Of a stretch of 64,000 nucleotides of DNA, positions 1-9,779 are shown in pieces. Both the position numbers and the translations under genes were made by a program. The notes under the pieces are model-generated. The model was not told where the DNA came from. It ran no database searches and worked only from the letters and a program-made list of their open reading frames with translations. This stretch comes from Peltaster fructicola (Eukaryota > Ascomycota > Dothideomycetes), in NCBI GenBank assembly GCA_001592805.2, contig CP051143.1:1054001-1118000 (forward strand), read 5' to 3'. Each line of letters starts with the position of its first letter. The stretch's first letter is position 1.

Positions 1-2
1 CT

Positions 3-1268
3 CTTGACCCTGCCAACCGATCTCTTGGTGCGGTGCGCGAGGCTCTTACGTCTGTTGTCAGCTTCACCACCACGGATGAATCCTTGGATGACTTTGCTAT
101 CGAGCGTATCGATCTCGCCCCTGTCTCTACCGCCGCGCGTGAGCCTCTCAGGACACCTTCAATCAGCAGTCCTATGGCCGGTCAGGATGCTTTCCCGTGG
201 TCAAACGTGCTCGCTACGCCGCAGAAGCCTACCAAGCGTCTACCGACCATTCCGGACGACGAGCCCGAGCTATTTCCCGGCTCTGCACAGTCTGCTGGGT
301 GGCATTACGTTGACGCCGATGAAGCCTCACTGTCTTCCAACCTTGACTCTGGTCTCGGATTGTCCTACAAGTCAACAAAGTCTGTCAAGCCTTTCAATGC
401 GAAGCCGAACAACTTTGTTGGCTCTCTGCCGATCACTTTCTCCCGTCCTGGCAAGACATTGTCGCCGTATGGCTCGACCATGTTCTCCAAGAGCTGGAGC
501 GATCTGTGGGACGAAGACAACGAGACTGGAGAAAGCGAGCTGCCAGCTTTCGATGCTTCCGAACTCGGCATTGACATCTCGCGGGTCAGCACTGCCAAAC
601 CGAGTACGCCACAGCTTCCAATTCCACAAGATGGCCGTGGCAGTGTCACACCGCGTCAAGCGAAGGCTGAGCTCGATCGCTCCGCCTTATCATCTGGCAC
701 TGTCACTCCGATGGCTGAGCTTTCTGCTGAGTTGCCCAAGGTCAAGTCGTCATCGATCCTTGACAAATGGGCGGCGCTGGGCAACTTCCGACGTGCCAAG
801 CAGGCCCCGACTGTCCCAGCTGCTGCACCTGTAACCCCGGCCAAGGGCAAATATATAGATGCATGGGCTACGTTCAGCTCTCTGACAGGCACTAAGAAGC
901 AGACAACTGCAACTTTCACTCCTCGCGAACGTACGCCAGCTCGATCCATGGCGAAAGCTGTGCCTACAAGGACACGAGCTACCTCATCCAACGGCAAGTC
1001 CTGGGAACGACGAGAGCACAGTCCCAAGCATCCTTCTGTACCGGCTATGCCTGAGCCCTGGACTCTCGACAACAACTGGCGTGACCACAAGGCACGTGCA
1101 GCTATGCTTACGAACTCGCCGCCTCATGCTATGGGTACACCATCACGCAATCCTGGTGCCCATTACGCTATGACTGGCAAACCAACTAAGTCGTCTCCGA
1201 ACTCTCTTCTTAACGATGACATTGGTGATCTTGAATGGGTTGGTGGATGGAAAGACTTCCACCTCTAG
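3..1268 (+). CDS. 3' part of an unrecognised fungal protein
   Basis: The frame is open from the window edge (first full codon at base 3) to a TAG at 1266-1268, so the 5' end is missing and 421 residues are visible. The protein is Ser/Thr/Pro-rich and looks largely disordered, with many SP and TP dipeptides that would suit proline-directed phosphorylation. It ends in an ordered-looking acidic-aromatic tail, LEWVGGWKDFHL, preceded by a basic Ser/Pro segment. I see no membrane segment, signal peptide or known domain. It is tail-to-tail with MAK16, 306 bp apart. I do not recognise the family. Long uninterrupted coding bias and the conserved-looking C-terminus support a real gene. Confidence 0.75.
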   Translation, partial: LDPANRSLGAVREALTSVVSFTTTDESLDDFAIERIDLAPVSTAAREPLRTPSISSPMAGQDAFPWSNVLATPQKPTKRLPTIPDDEPELFPGSAQSAGWHYVDADEASLSSNLDSGLGLSYKSTKSVKPFNAKPNNFVGSLPITFSRPGKTLSPYGSTMFSKSWSDLWDEDNETGESELPAFDASELGIDISRVSTAKPSTPQLPIPQDGRGSVTPRQAKAELDRSALSSGTVTPMAELSAELPKVKSSSILDKWAALGNFRRAKQAPTVPAAAPVTPAKGKYIDAWATFSSLTGTKKQTTATFTPRERTPARSMAKAVPTRTRATSSNGKSWERREHSPKHPSVPAMPEPWTLDNNWRDHKARAAMLTNSPPHAMGTPSRNPGAHYAMTGKPTKSSPNSLLNDDIGDLEWVGGWKDFHL

Positions 1269-1574
1269 TGTCAGCAGGCTCTTGGTAACATTTTTGATTC
1301 TCCTCACTTGTGACTGATGGCCCTGTGTAGGCCAGGTCACTTGTGATGAACACACAGAAAAGAACGAGACTGCTGATGCTTCTTGTATTGACAACGAGCG
1401 TAGATCGCTCTAGATATTTGTTGCATACTACGTTATGCCAATCAATACAGAATTACCCATCCAAGATTGTGCCTTCTACGTGCTCTCATCTCATGGCACC
1501 TGTCGTAATCGTGATAGGATTGTAGACATGATCTCGTAATCTGGGTATATAGCAGCTGTAGTACAAATCTATGG
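1269..1574. other. intergenic, convergent 3' ends
   Basis: Shared 3' region between the first gene and MAK16. I see only short chance ORFs. Confidence 0.6.
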
Positions 1575-2567
1575 TTATGCCAACTCCATTGCTCGTTGCT
1601 TAGGCACTGGCTCGTATTCATACTCGATGCCCTTGGTTGGTCCTTTACTGGACTTCTTCCGTGCTTTGCCAGTGCCGGTCGCCTGTCTCTTTCGTTTGAG
1701 ACCGCTTGTCTCAGCCTCTGGCTCCGAGCCATCGTCCGAATCTGCTTCCTGGCCTGCATCGTCATCGCTGCCTCCTAACCAGTCCTCGAAATCTTCAAGA
1801 TCGTCTTCTGCATCGCTCTCGTCGAGGTCGCTGACATACTCGACATTGCCGTCTTCTCGCTCGTACTCATACTCGTTCTCATCCTCCTCTTCAATGCCAT
1901 CGTCCAGATCAACGTCTCGCTCTCCTTCTCCTGCTCTTTCTAGACCCTTGAGCACCTTCTTCCACACGTTCTCTTCGACGTTGAGTGGCTTGTCTCCGTA
2001 TGCACCACTTCTCAGTCGTTCGATCAGCTCTCGCTCAATAGCACGTTCTATGTTCGCAGCACGTTCGGCTTTGCGCTCCCTCGTCTCTTCTCGCCGTCGC
2101 ACCTTTGGCGCCAAACGGCTGACGAGTGTCTCTCCCAAACGTTCTTCCTCTCTTGCTAGCCGTTGTGCACGTACTCTCACTTGTGTGAGTCGTGTGAGAC
2201 GTTGCTTACATTTGTGCAGCAAGAACTTTGGCCAGTAAATTAGTCGCTCATCAATCTGCTGGAGAGCTTTCGTGTAGTTCGAGCTGAGTCGTATCTTCTC
2301 CCACCACTTGTTAGGCAAGTGACTTCGCTCTATCGTCTTGATGTAGAGGTATAGTCGTTGTGTCTGCGGATCTGCTCGTACCGTGGCATATCTTGAGTTC
2401 GCCAGTGGACAGGACTGCTTGTTGCATAAGCCTGTGACGTTGTGTTCGTTTCGGCAGAAGGTAGACTTCGTGGACTTCTGTGTCGAAGAGGCATTGCCAG
2501 GAAGTTTGAGTTTGAATGAACAAAACTGGTGGTTTATAATGTCCCAAATGAGATCGTCCGAGGCCAT
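1575..2567 (-). CDS. MAK16: Mak16, 60S ribosome biogenesis factor
   Basis: Nucleolar protein of pre-60S particles needed for 27S pre-rRNA processing. The start MASDDLIWDIIN (ATG at 2567) matches the family start SDEIVWQVIN; an in-frame start five codons upstream is less like it. The N-terminal domain has the four-Cys signature (QFCSFK, FCRNEHNVTGLCN, SCPLANSRYATV), followed by RLYLYIKTIERSHLP, KNYTKALQQIDE-like and HKCKQRLTRLTQ blocks. A strongly acidic C-terminal half ends in a basic KRKRQ..KARKKSSKG stretch. It has 330 residues in one exon, close to yeast Mak16 (306). About ten extra residues lie between FKLK and FCRNE; no GT-AG intron explains them. It is divergent from RAD23. Confidence 0.95.
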   Translation of the reverse strand: MASDDLIWDIINHQFCSFKLKLPGNASSTQKSTKSTFCRNEHNVTGLCNKQSCPLANSRYATVRADPQTQRLYLYIKTIERSHLPNKWWEKIRLSSNYTKALQQIDERLIYWPKFLLHKCKQRLTRLTQVRVRAQRLAREEERLGETLVSRLAPKVRRREETRERKAERAANIERAIERELIERLRSGAYGDKPLNVEENVWKKVLKGLERAGEGERDVDLDDGIEEEDENEYEYEREDGNVEYVSDLDESDAEDDLEDFEDWLGGSDDDAGQEADSDDGSEPEAETSGLKRKRQATGTGKARKKSSKGPTKGIEYEYEPVPKQRAMELA

Positions 2568-3216
2568 ACTGAGACTCAGCAATGTGCTGCTGACGTGAGC
2601 TGCGTGGTAGTGATTCTTTCCTTCGCCTGGCTCCTTCAGAGGTGCTGCTGATGTTGTTCACGATCGACGGCAATGCTCACAAAATTTCTTGAGTACGACA
2701 GTTACTAGTCGAAATCTTGGCTCAAGATGCGGCTTAAAATGTACGGGCATAAGTCGATGTGGTTGGCACTACATGTATGCTTTCCATGTGATGACAACTC
2801 GATCATGGCCACACTCACAGACTGCGCTAGGCAAAAATCGCAGTCACTCCGAACGATAAGCAGTAGCAGGCATGCGCAGTCTACGATGGTAAGCTCACCT
2901 GGTAGAGATCCTGAGTGAATGATGTCTCGGCCTCGACTTGTGACAAGCACGATGCAATAGTGAATCAGCAGCTAATATGACGCTCTGTTGTGTTGCCTCA
3001 AGACCCTCTTTGCTTAATACCACTTCGCGCTCTCAGCAGCCACCTTTCACAACCTTCCCGACCTACCTTCGCACAACTCTCGAATCACGAACACTCTTCG
3101 ACATCGTTGACGTTCACAAACCAGTACCCCGTTGCATATACCAAGTCTGCTCGCCACATCTATACCATAGACGGATCGTGCCCCTCTACATCATCACCTA
3201 GAGTGCGCCGCCCGTC
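2568..3216. promoter_or_regulatory. divergent promoter region MAK16 / RAD23
   Basis: 649 bp between two divergent start codons, expected to hold both promoters. The last ~150 bp before RAD23 are C/T-rich, as in many fungal 5' leaders. I see no clear TATA box or repeat. Confidence 0.4.
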
Positions 3217-4382
3217 ATGAAGCTCACTTTCAAGGACCTGAAGCAACAGAAGTTCACGATCGATGCTGAAGCAACTGAGACCATCGGCGCTTTGAAAGAG
3301 AAGATTTCAGCAGAGAAAGGATGGGAGCCATCATCGCAGAAGCTCATCTACTCTGGCAAGATCCTACAAGACGACAACACGATCGAGTCGTATAAAATTG
3401 AGGAGAAGGGATTCATTGTCTGTATGACCTCGAAGCCAAAGCCAGCTCCAAAGGCAGCAGCAGTACCTTCGACTCCTGCTCCAGCACAGGCACCGTCAAC
3501 ACCAGCTGCTCCAGCAGCAGCTCCATCAAGCACATCTGCCCAGCCACCAGCGACACCATCGCCTGCTCCAGCTTCTGTGTCTGCGGGATCCGGTCAGAGC
3601 TTCAACGATCCTTCCGCGCTTGCTATAGGGAACGAGCGTGCTGCAGCGATTGCAAATATGGAGTCGATGGGCTTCCCACGCGATCAGATCGATCGTGCGA
3701 TGCGGGCTGCATTCTTCAATCCTGATCGTGCTGTCGAGTATCTCCTCACTGGCATTCCAGCCAGTGCACAACAGGAGCAGGCAGCACCTGCTCCTTCTGC
3801 AAACCCAGCCTCGGTCCCAAGCACCCGTGCTGCAGCACCAGCTCAGTCAGAGGAGTCTGGTGAGGCAGTCAATCTCTTTGAAGCAGCTGCAGGCAATCGC
3901 GCTGCTACTGCTACAGCAACCGGAGGTGAAACTCGTTCAACGGCTGCCAATCTTGACTTCTTGCGATCCAACCCACAGTTTCAGCAGCTACGTCAAGTTG
4001 TGCAGCAGCAGCCCCAAATGCTCGAGCCCATCCTTCAGCAGGTCGCTGCTGGCAATCCGCAGCTTGCGCAAATGATCACACAGAACCCTGAGGAGTTCAT
4101 GCGACTTCTGGCCGAGGATGGCGATGGCGAGGAGGGTGACGTTCAGCTGCCACCAGGTTTGCAGCAGTTGGTGGTCACCGAAGAGGAGCGCGATGCCATC
4201 GAGCGAGTGAGTCATCCCACAAGCATTTCGCATTCACCCTACTAATCATCCCATAGTTGTGCCGATTAGGCTTCGAGCGCGATATGGCTATTCAAGCATA
4301 CTTCGCCTGTGATAAGAACGAAGAGCTTGCTGCGAACTTCCTCTTCGAAACACCAGATGAGCCAGAGGAGCCACCACAATAG
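3217..4382 (+). CDS. RAD23: Rad23, ubiquitin receptor in nucleotide excision repair
   Basis: Two exons, 3217-4206 and 4257-4382 (371 aa). The 50-nt intron has a GTGAGT donor and a CTACTAATC branch region. Domains: ubiquitin-like at 1-75 ([24 protein letters not shown]), a Pro/Ala/Ser linker, UBA1 at about 140-180 ([19 protein letters not shown]), XPC/Rad4-binding domain at about 244-305 ([24 protein letters not shown]), and UBA2 at about 331-371 ([20 protein letters not shown]) split by the intron. The order UBL-UBA-XPCB-UBA is diagnostic for Rad23. It stabilises Rad4/XPC on damaged DNA and carries polyubiquitylated proteins to the proteasome. Confidence 0.97.
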
Positions 4383-5425
4383 AATTGAGGTCGGTCATAC
4401 GAGCCAGCGAGCTACGAGCATACGACGTCCACCCTACAATCACAGTCGAGGTGGACCTTTTCGATGTCTTATACTAGCCTTTGCGAACATCATCTTGCCG
4501 CTTGAGATTAGGCAATGATACCGAAATCACAAACGAGATGATGTTCGTCTACTCTGCTCTGTGTTGTTTAACCTGCTTTCTGTGACGCTGTGTGTGGTGC
4601 AACAAGTATGTGCCTAGTCCTACACTTCTTAGTACAATACAAGGTTGTGGCGTAGTCGAGCTATAGCTCGTGCAAGGATGTCGCGAACGCTACATTGTGA
4701 TTTCCAATGACGAGATGCCTTTTGCTGGAGAACCTTAGCGGTCTCGCACAATCCGTCTCTCGCCATCGTCAAAGCTCTCTCCTGTCGCGCTGTCTCAAAC
4801 TGCCCATAGAGACGTGCTTCGCATTGTTGATACCTGGATGATACCAGCAGCACTAGTGAGACTCCGGCTTTTCTCATTGGCTCCCGGTCAACGTTAATCT
4901 GCTTTTACAACAACCTCGAAGAAGTCGACGATCCCTTCACCAAGACACAACACTTCAGGCTGGGTTCCTTTCTACAAGCACATGGCGCTCTTCGAGACTC
5001 CGCCGTATGGATTTATGTGAGTCCCCGATTTCTCTTTCGCCACCAGCATCGTACCGCGATATCTCAAAGCGGTGCCAGCCGGTCACAACACAAAGGCGTC
5101 ATCTTGCGCTGCTGTGGACCTCCTACGTTATCACCATCGACACAGAAGCCCACGAGGACACGGAAAGAGATCCGTCAGGCGATCGCATGGTCACATGAGC
5201 ACTACGTTTACGATGCTGATTGCTGCCTTCGACAGATCTTCGCCTTAACTTCAGCAAATCATCCGGCACCAGGCGTTGGATCGAGATCAACTTTGATATT
5301 TCATCCCTGAGCCTTCCACATCGACAACGTCGTCGACCCGACTCACCACGTGGCGAATAGTGTCCACGAGTTGACACGTAGAGCCAGTGGCGGCTTCATT
5401 TGGGCTTCTGCCCACGAATCTCGCA
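4383..5425. other. 1-kb gap with one possible short exon
   Basis: No confident gene. At 4983 an ATG in good context opens a 35-nt frame (MALFETPPYGF) ending exactly at a GTGAGT donor at 5018. Joined to an AG about 53 nt downstream it could continue in a frame open to 5310, or it could be a 5' exon of the gene at 5426. On the minus strand 4629-4877 is an 82-codon ORF (QQCEARLYGQFETARQERA) that I do not recognise. Both are weak. Confidence 0.25.
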
Positions 5426-7486
5426 ATGGCCCCTACGACCACCAAAACAACGACACCCAAGACACACACTCGGCTAGCAGAGGATGCGGGCTCCTCTGAG
5501 CTTGCGCAGCAGTTCAAGACGGTTAAGGACTACGCCTCATATGTTCTCGCTCGTATGCAGCAAGCTGACCCAGATGCCACCATTGATACACTTCCCGTAG
5601 AGGGCGATGTCGACGAGACAGAAACAGAGGTTCGACCACGCAAGGAGAAACGGGTCAAGGGCCGTCGACGTGCTGCCAATCCCGTGGCACCAATCGAGGC
5701 ATCATTGCGACGTCAATCCGAGCTCAAGTCGAACTTCCGCAGTCTTGCCCGGCCGTTGAAGGGCGTGCTCGATGAGATGGCACGTCGAACAACAGAAAGC
5801 CTCGAGTCAGATTCACATGCACACGAACAGGCTGCAGAGCACTCCTACGTCCAAGAGGATCTTCAGCATGCCCTAGACGAACGAATCGCCGTGATTAATC
5901 GTCGTGGCGACTTTCAGCGGGCGCAGCTCGAGGAACGACGAAATGCAGAGGAGCAGGTGCTGCGCAGTCGCTACACACAGTCAGTCAGCGATATGCAGGA
6001 CCGTTACATAGACGGTGTCGATCATCGCATGCTACAGATCGAACGTCAGAGCCACATGGCCGACCCTCCAGCCGATCACGACACCGAGGATGAGGATGAT
6101 GTTCTTCTTCAACCACATCACATGTCGTACCGCTACAATCGAGGAAGTGCAATCCCGCCACAATATGACTCGAGAAGCCGTCTTGCACTCGATGTCGAGG
6201 AGGCGCATGAGCATCTTGGAGCTCGCCAGATTATGCGGGACATGTTGCGGGAGCAATCCTTCCAGCCAGAAGACGAGCACACCGTCATGGATCCCGCTGT
6301 ACGTGATGCCGCTGTCGCTAGACGACACGGCATGGAGAGCATCGAAATGCTCGCGCGCGCAACACAGCAAGTTGAGAGTGAAACTCGAGTACGGCGTCGT
6401 AAGCAGACACCGGTCATACAAAGTAGAGCCCACAGATCACTCATGGACCTCGCCGACGCTGCTGTACGATCACGCAGCCAGCACAATGACATGCCGCCTC
6501 CACAGACACCACTTCGTCGACAATTCGAATACGATGAACGTGGCACTGCACAGAGCGGCGTCAATTCTGGCCGAAAGCGTGCTCGATCCGATGCTGAAGA
6601 CCTTGAGTCTCCGTACGCACATCGACCTATTCATGGTCCGAACCAGCACTCTCAATATCTTGCCATGCCTAACGCTGAACCAGATATCAAGGAGGAGCAA
6701 GCGGTATCACCAGGTGCACATTACGCTGGACCTCGCGCTGCTGCTTTGTTGCCGTCCGCGCTCGATACAGCACGTTCAGATGATGTACGGAGTGTGCGAC
6801 ATCGCCTACCATTTGAGCCCTTCGATGATACTCGCTACGAGAGACAGTCATCAGTGCTATCCCGAGCAAGCACAGATCGACGTTCTTTTGCCAACATGGA
6901 CGGTCACAATGGCACTTGGAATGATGCAATGCAGCAAAGTCCATTGCCCGGACAGATACTTGCGTCTCCATTCACTCACCACGCAAGTCCTATGTTCTCT
7001 CGGCCTCCGACTGACTACGATGGCCGATTTCGTCCTATGGGTTTTGGCCGGCGTCCAATGCTACAACATCCGCCAATGCCGCCTACAGCTCCACCGATCA
7101 ATCACTTCGCCAATAGCGGCGCTCATCGAAACAGCTTCGGCAGCTATGCGCAGCGTCCTCCTTCGACCTGGTCCAGCATCTCACCAACACCACTGGTAGC
7201 ATTGCCGTACTCAGAGTCACCACGGATGCCATCTCATGCGTCTCCACTTGACGGGGCCTCGTTCCCACAGTTCCAGCATCAGCATATACCTGGTGTACAC
7301 GATCTTCCTCCTGCACCAGCACCAAGTCAGTACGGTGGACCTACGCTTGCTCCAGCTGCAGGTCCTTACCATACACCTCAGCCAGCTTTCGCACAGCATC
7401 TGTGTAGACAGCAAGTACAGCAGAATCGTAGACGCAACACTGATGCCATCGTCCCACGATTCAAGGAGTATCGTGGGCCAAGCTAA
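5426..7486 (+). CDS. unrecognised fungal protein with a charged helical region
   Basis: 686 residues in one exon, taking ATG 5426 (MAPTTTKTTTPKTHT) as start; the frame extends upstream only to a GTG. The N-terminal third is alpha-helical and charged: QQFKTVKDYASYVLARM near residue 35, a basic patch RPRKEKRVKGRRRA near 75, and a coiled-coil-like stretch around 145-215 (DERIAVINRRGDFQRAQLEE, RNAEEQVLRSRYTQSV). The C-terminal half is Pro/His/Gln-rich and disordered. There is no membrane segment or known domain. The basic cluster and low-complexity tail suggest a nuclear scaffold, which is inference only. Confidence 0.7.
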   Translation: MAPTTTKTTTPKTHTRLAEDAGSSELAQQFKTVKDYASYVLARMQQADPDATIDTLPVEGDVDETETEVRPRKEKRVKGRRRAANPVAPIEASLRRQSELKSNFRSLARPLKGVLDEMARRTTESLESDSHAHEQAAEHSYVQEDLQHALDERIAVINRRGDFQRAQLEERRNAEEQVLRSRYTQSVSDMQDRYIDGVDHRMLQIERQSHMADPPADHDTEDEDDVLLQPHHMSYRYNRGSAIPPQYDSRSRLALDVEEAHEHLGARQIMRDMLREQSFQPEDEHTVMDPAVRDAAVARRHGMESIEMLARATQQVESETRVRRRKQTPVIQSRAHRSLMDLADAAVRSRSQHNDMPPPQTPLRRQFEYDERGTAQSGVNSGRKRARSDAEDLESPYAHRPIHGPNQHSQYLAMPNAEPDIKEEQAVSPGAHYAGPRAAALLPSALDTARSDDVRSVRHRLPFEPFDDTRYERQSSVLSRASTDRRSFANMDGHNGTWNDAMQQSPLPGQILASPFTHHASPMFSRPPTDYDGRFRPMGFGRRPMLQHPPMPPTAPPINHFANSGAHRNSFGSYAQRPPSTWSSISPTPLVALPYSESPRMPSHASPLDGASFPQFQHQHIPGVHDLPPAPAPSQYGGPTLAPAAGPYHTPQPAFAQHLCRQQVQQNRRRNTDAIVPRFKEYRGPS

Positions 7487-8503
7487 TTTCCTGTCGACTT
7501 GAGTGTGGCGCCTTTCTGAATGCATGAATTGGAAAGGACTGGGCATAGACAGGGAAAGGCTTTACGCGACGGTCTCCATTTTGCGTGTACTCTATGCTTG
7601 CATGCTGCATGGAGTGGCCTCCATATGGGACGACCGGTGCGAGCAACTTGAGCGACTAGACGACTGCGGTTATGAGTTATGCTTTCGATCGAGCTGATAA
7701 CTCTCCTGAATAGCGTAGCGACCTGAGCTTCTTTTCAAACGATCAGGCTTGACCATACAGTACGTCAACTATAAGGTATCACATTCTTCTCCAAGAAAAC
7801 TGCCGTGTATTCGCGATCCGTGAACCCTTGTCGTTCTGTGTTCCCTGTCTGTCGAATCATGCGCACTGCTTGCATTTCTTTGACGGCAGGCCTCGAAAGC
7901 GGAGTCGACAGTTGAAAGAAGCCTCTTTAGTGAAATTGTGACAGGATTAAGGGCGTCGAATAACCAATCAGTGGCGCAGTGTCCAGACCCATGCTATTTG
8001 CAAGAGGCGCTTGGAGGAATGGTTCATGCCGGAAAGGGCTTGGTGAGGCTTCCTTCACCCGCTGCAGGGCCGATCATCTAATATCTGCTGTTGTGTACCA
8101 CCAACGCTTCATCGAACGCACTGCTTTTCCCCCTGTGCAAGGCTCTCAACGCAAGAGAGCGTCCTTTCCTTCAACAACAACACACTGCTTCTGTCCCTCA
8201 TTTAACAAGGCGCACCAGAAAGTCCGGGCTTCATTCTTTTGCCCGTGTCTTTCGAACTGCTCCATTGCTTGTTACCACAGGTATGTACGGGCCCACAAAG
8301 GAGACGGCTGTGTCCCATGGCACAGGCACGCAGCACTGTGCGTGTGTGAAATCATACCGCTGGTGGAAGAATCGTATCACGCGTCATCACCGTCTTGCGG
8401 GAATGTAGACTGACGACTTTGCTACAGTATCGTCGCTACATTCTTCATACTCACCAACACATCGCCAACGAGGCACTAACAACGACGACCTTTCACCACC
8501 AAC
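7487..8503. other. gap with a possible 5'-leader intron
   Basis: No convincing coding region. A GTATGT at 8281 preceded by CACAG and a GACTGAC..TTTGCTACAG acceptor ending near 8427 would form a ~147-nt intron in the 5' leader of the next gene, which would make the 144-codon ORF at 7979-8413 part of the leader rather than a gene. Confidence 0.3.
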
Positions 8504-9049
8504 ATGTCGACCATGTTCAGCAACACCTTCATCAAGCGGGACGACAGCATCCCAGTAAGCCGAACAACGATCGGTCTTGTTGTCGCACTTATCGTCCTCG
8601 TGGTCATTGCCAGTGCTGCTATAGGCACATTGATCACGCTTCGACGCCGCAGAAACCGCCAGCATCAATCGGCACTACCAATGTACAATGAAAAACGCCT
8701 TTCTGCACCTTCATCAGCATCTTCTAGTCCTCGTCGGGGCAACAAAGCTTCAACAGAATCTATCATCGTCTATCAGGAGAAGAGGAACCTGCTTGAGAAC
8801 TCGGATAGTCCACCAAGCAGTCCTCTTCCAGAGATTCGAATCACATTCCCGGAAGAGTTCGACGAGGCTGGGAAAAGGACTTCTGGCCGCGTGGTCGTGG
8901 TCAGAGTTGGAGAGACATCAGTAGGCCTGGAACCTCTGTCTGATACACCACCGCTATATGAGCAGACCAACAGCGGACGCTTCCAGTCCATTGATCTCGA
9001 GCGAGTCGGTGGCCTGGTCGAGAAGGAGCATGACAAGATGTGGCGCTGA
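8504..9049 (+). CDS. single-pass membrane protein, fungal-specific
   Basis: 181 residues in one exon. A short N-terminus (MSTMFSNTFIKRDDSIPVSR) precedes one membrane segment at about 24-46 (TIGLVVALIVLVVIASAAIG), then a basic stop-transfer RRRRNRQ, so the C-terminal 135 residues are probably cytosolic. That tail is Ser-rich, then has an ordered block PEIRITFPEEFDEAGKRTSG and RVVVVRVGETSVGLEPL, then PPLY. The block looks like a conserved fungal motif of unknown function. There is no cleavable signal peptide; the membrane segment would act as the signal anchor. Confidence 0.75.
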   Translation: MSTMFSNTFIKRDDSIPVSRTTIGLVVALIVLVVIASAAIGTLITLRRRRNRQHQSALPMYNEKRLSAPSSASSSPRRGNKASTESIIVYQEKRNLLENSDSPPSSPLPEIRITFPEEFDEAGKRTSGRVVVVRVGETSVGLEPLSDTPPLYEQTNSGRFQSIDLERVGGLVEKEHDKMWR

Positions 9050-9779
9050 TCTTTGCCTGCTCGTCTGATGCACGCCTTCATGGCAGCAATGTTCATGTAT
9101 ACAACCATATCACGAAGCACACGACCACACTCCCGACTGGACTTTCGGGAGCACTCTCTGTCGGTTATGGCACAACCACGATTTCCAAAAACAGCGTCTG
9201 GACACGCTTGCCTTCCTTCAGACACCTTTGAACACTTGACATCCTTCTTACCACTTCTCTTCGACACATGGCTAGACAGCCAACCCACAACCGGCCTTAT
9301 GCAGTTCATGCACACCATCATACCAAAAGCCAAAGCGAACATGCAGTCCAATACAGCAAGCCTGATTGTCAGCACATTGGGATGAACACACCACGCGAGG
9401 TGACAGCTTATAGCAGAGATCATAATGTCTATACATATTGCCTGCTTCATACCTTGGTTTCAGATATTGTTGAAGCTCTGACATGAATGGGTCGTTGTTG
9501 TAGTATGTATGGCGTGCCGGTCCCAGCGATATTGATATGTATTTGTCTCGAGGTGACAGATCTTACTGAGCATCCTGTCTGCTTGCCACGATCAGACCTA
9601 TAGATTCGATTGGGCCCAGTCAGGCGAGAATGTCGAGCGCGGTGATCGCAGCGCCCCACGCAGTTAATGAACTACTTTATGAACTTCACGCGTTTCGTAC
9701 GCGATGGTCTTGACATATACCATGCACAGCATGCACTTCTCACTACAAACCGTTCTCGTTTGAGAGCTTCTCTTTCTCA
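9050..9779. other. intergenic, 3' and promoter region
   Basis: Only shadow-sized ORFs on either strand. It holds the 3' end of the membrane-protein gene and the GPI13 promoter. Confidence 0.5.

Noticed and set aside
4-834. 276-codon plus-strand ORF
   Set aside because: It is an alternative frame of the first gene; the composition (Ser/Leu/Arg runs) is that of a shadow, and the other frame reaches a more natural end.
1627-2238. 203-codon plus-strand ORF opposite MAK16
   Set aside because: Ser-rich antisense of the acidic Mak16 tail.
7979-8413. 144-codon ORF before the membrane-protein gene
   Set aside because: Cys/His/Arg-rich chance composition and probable 5'-leader splice signals inside it.
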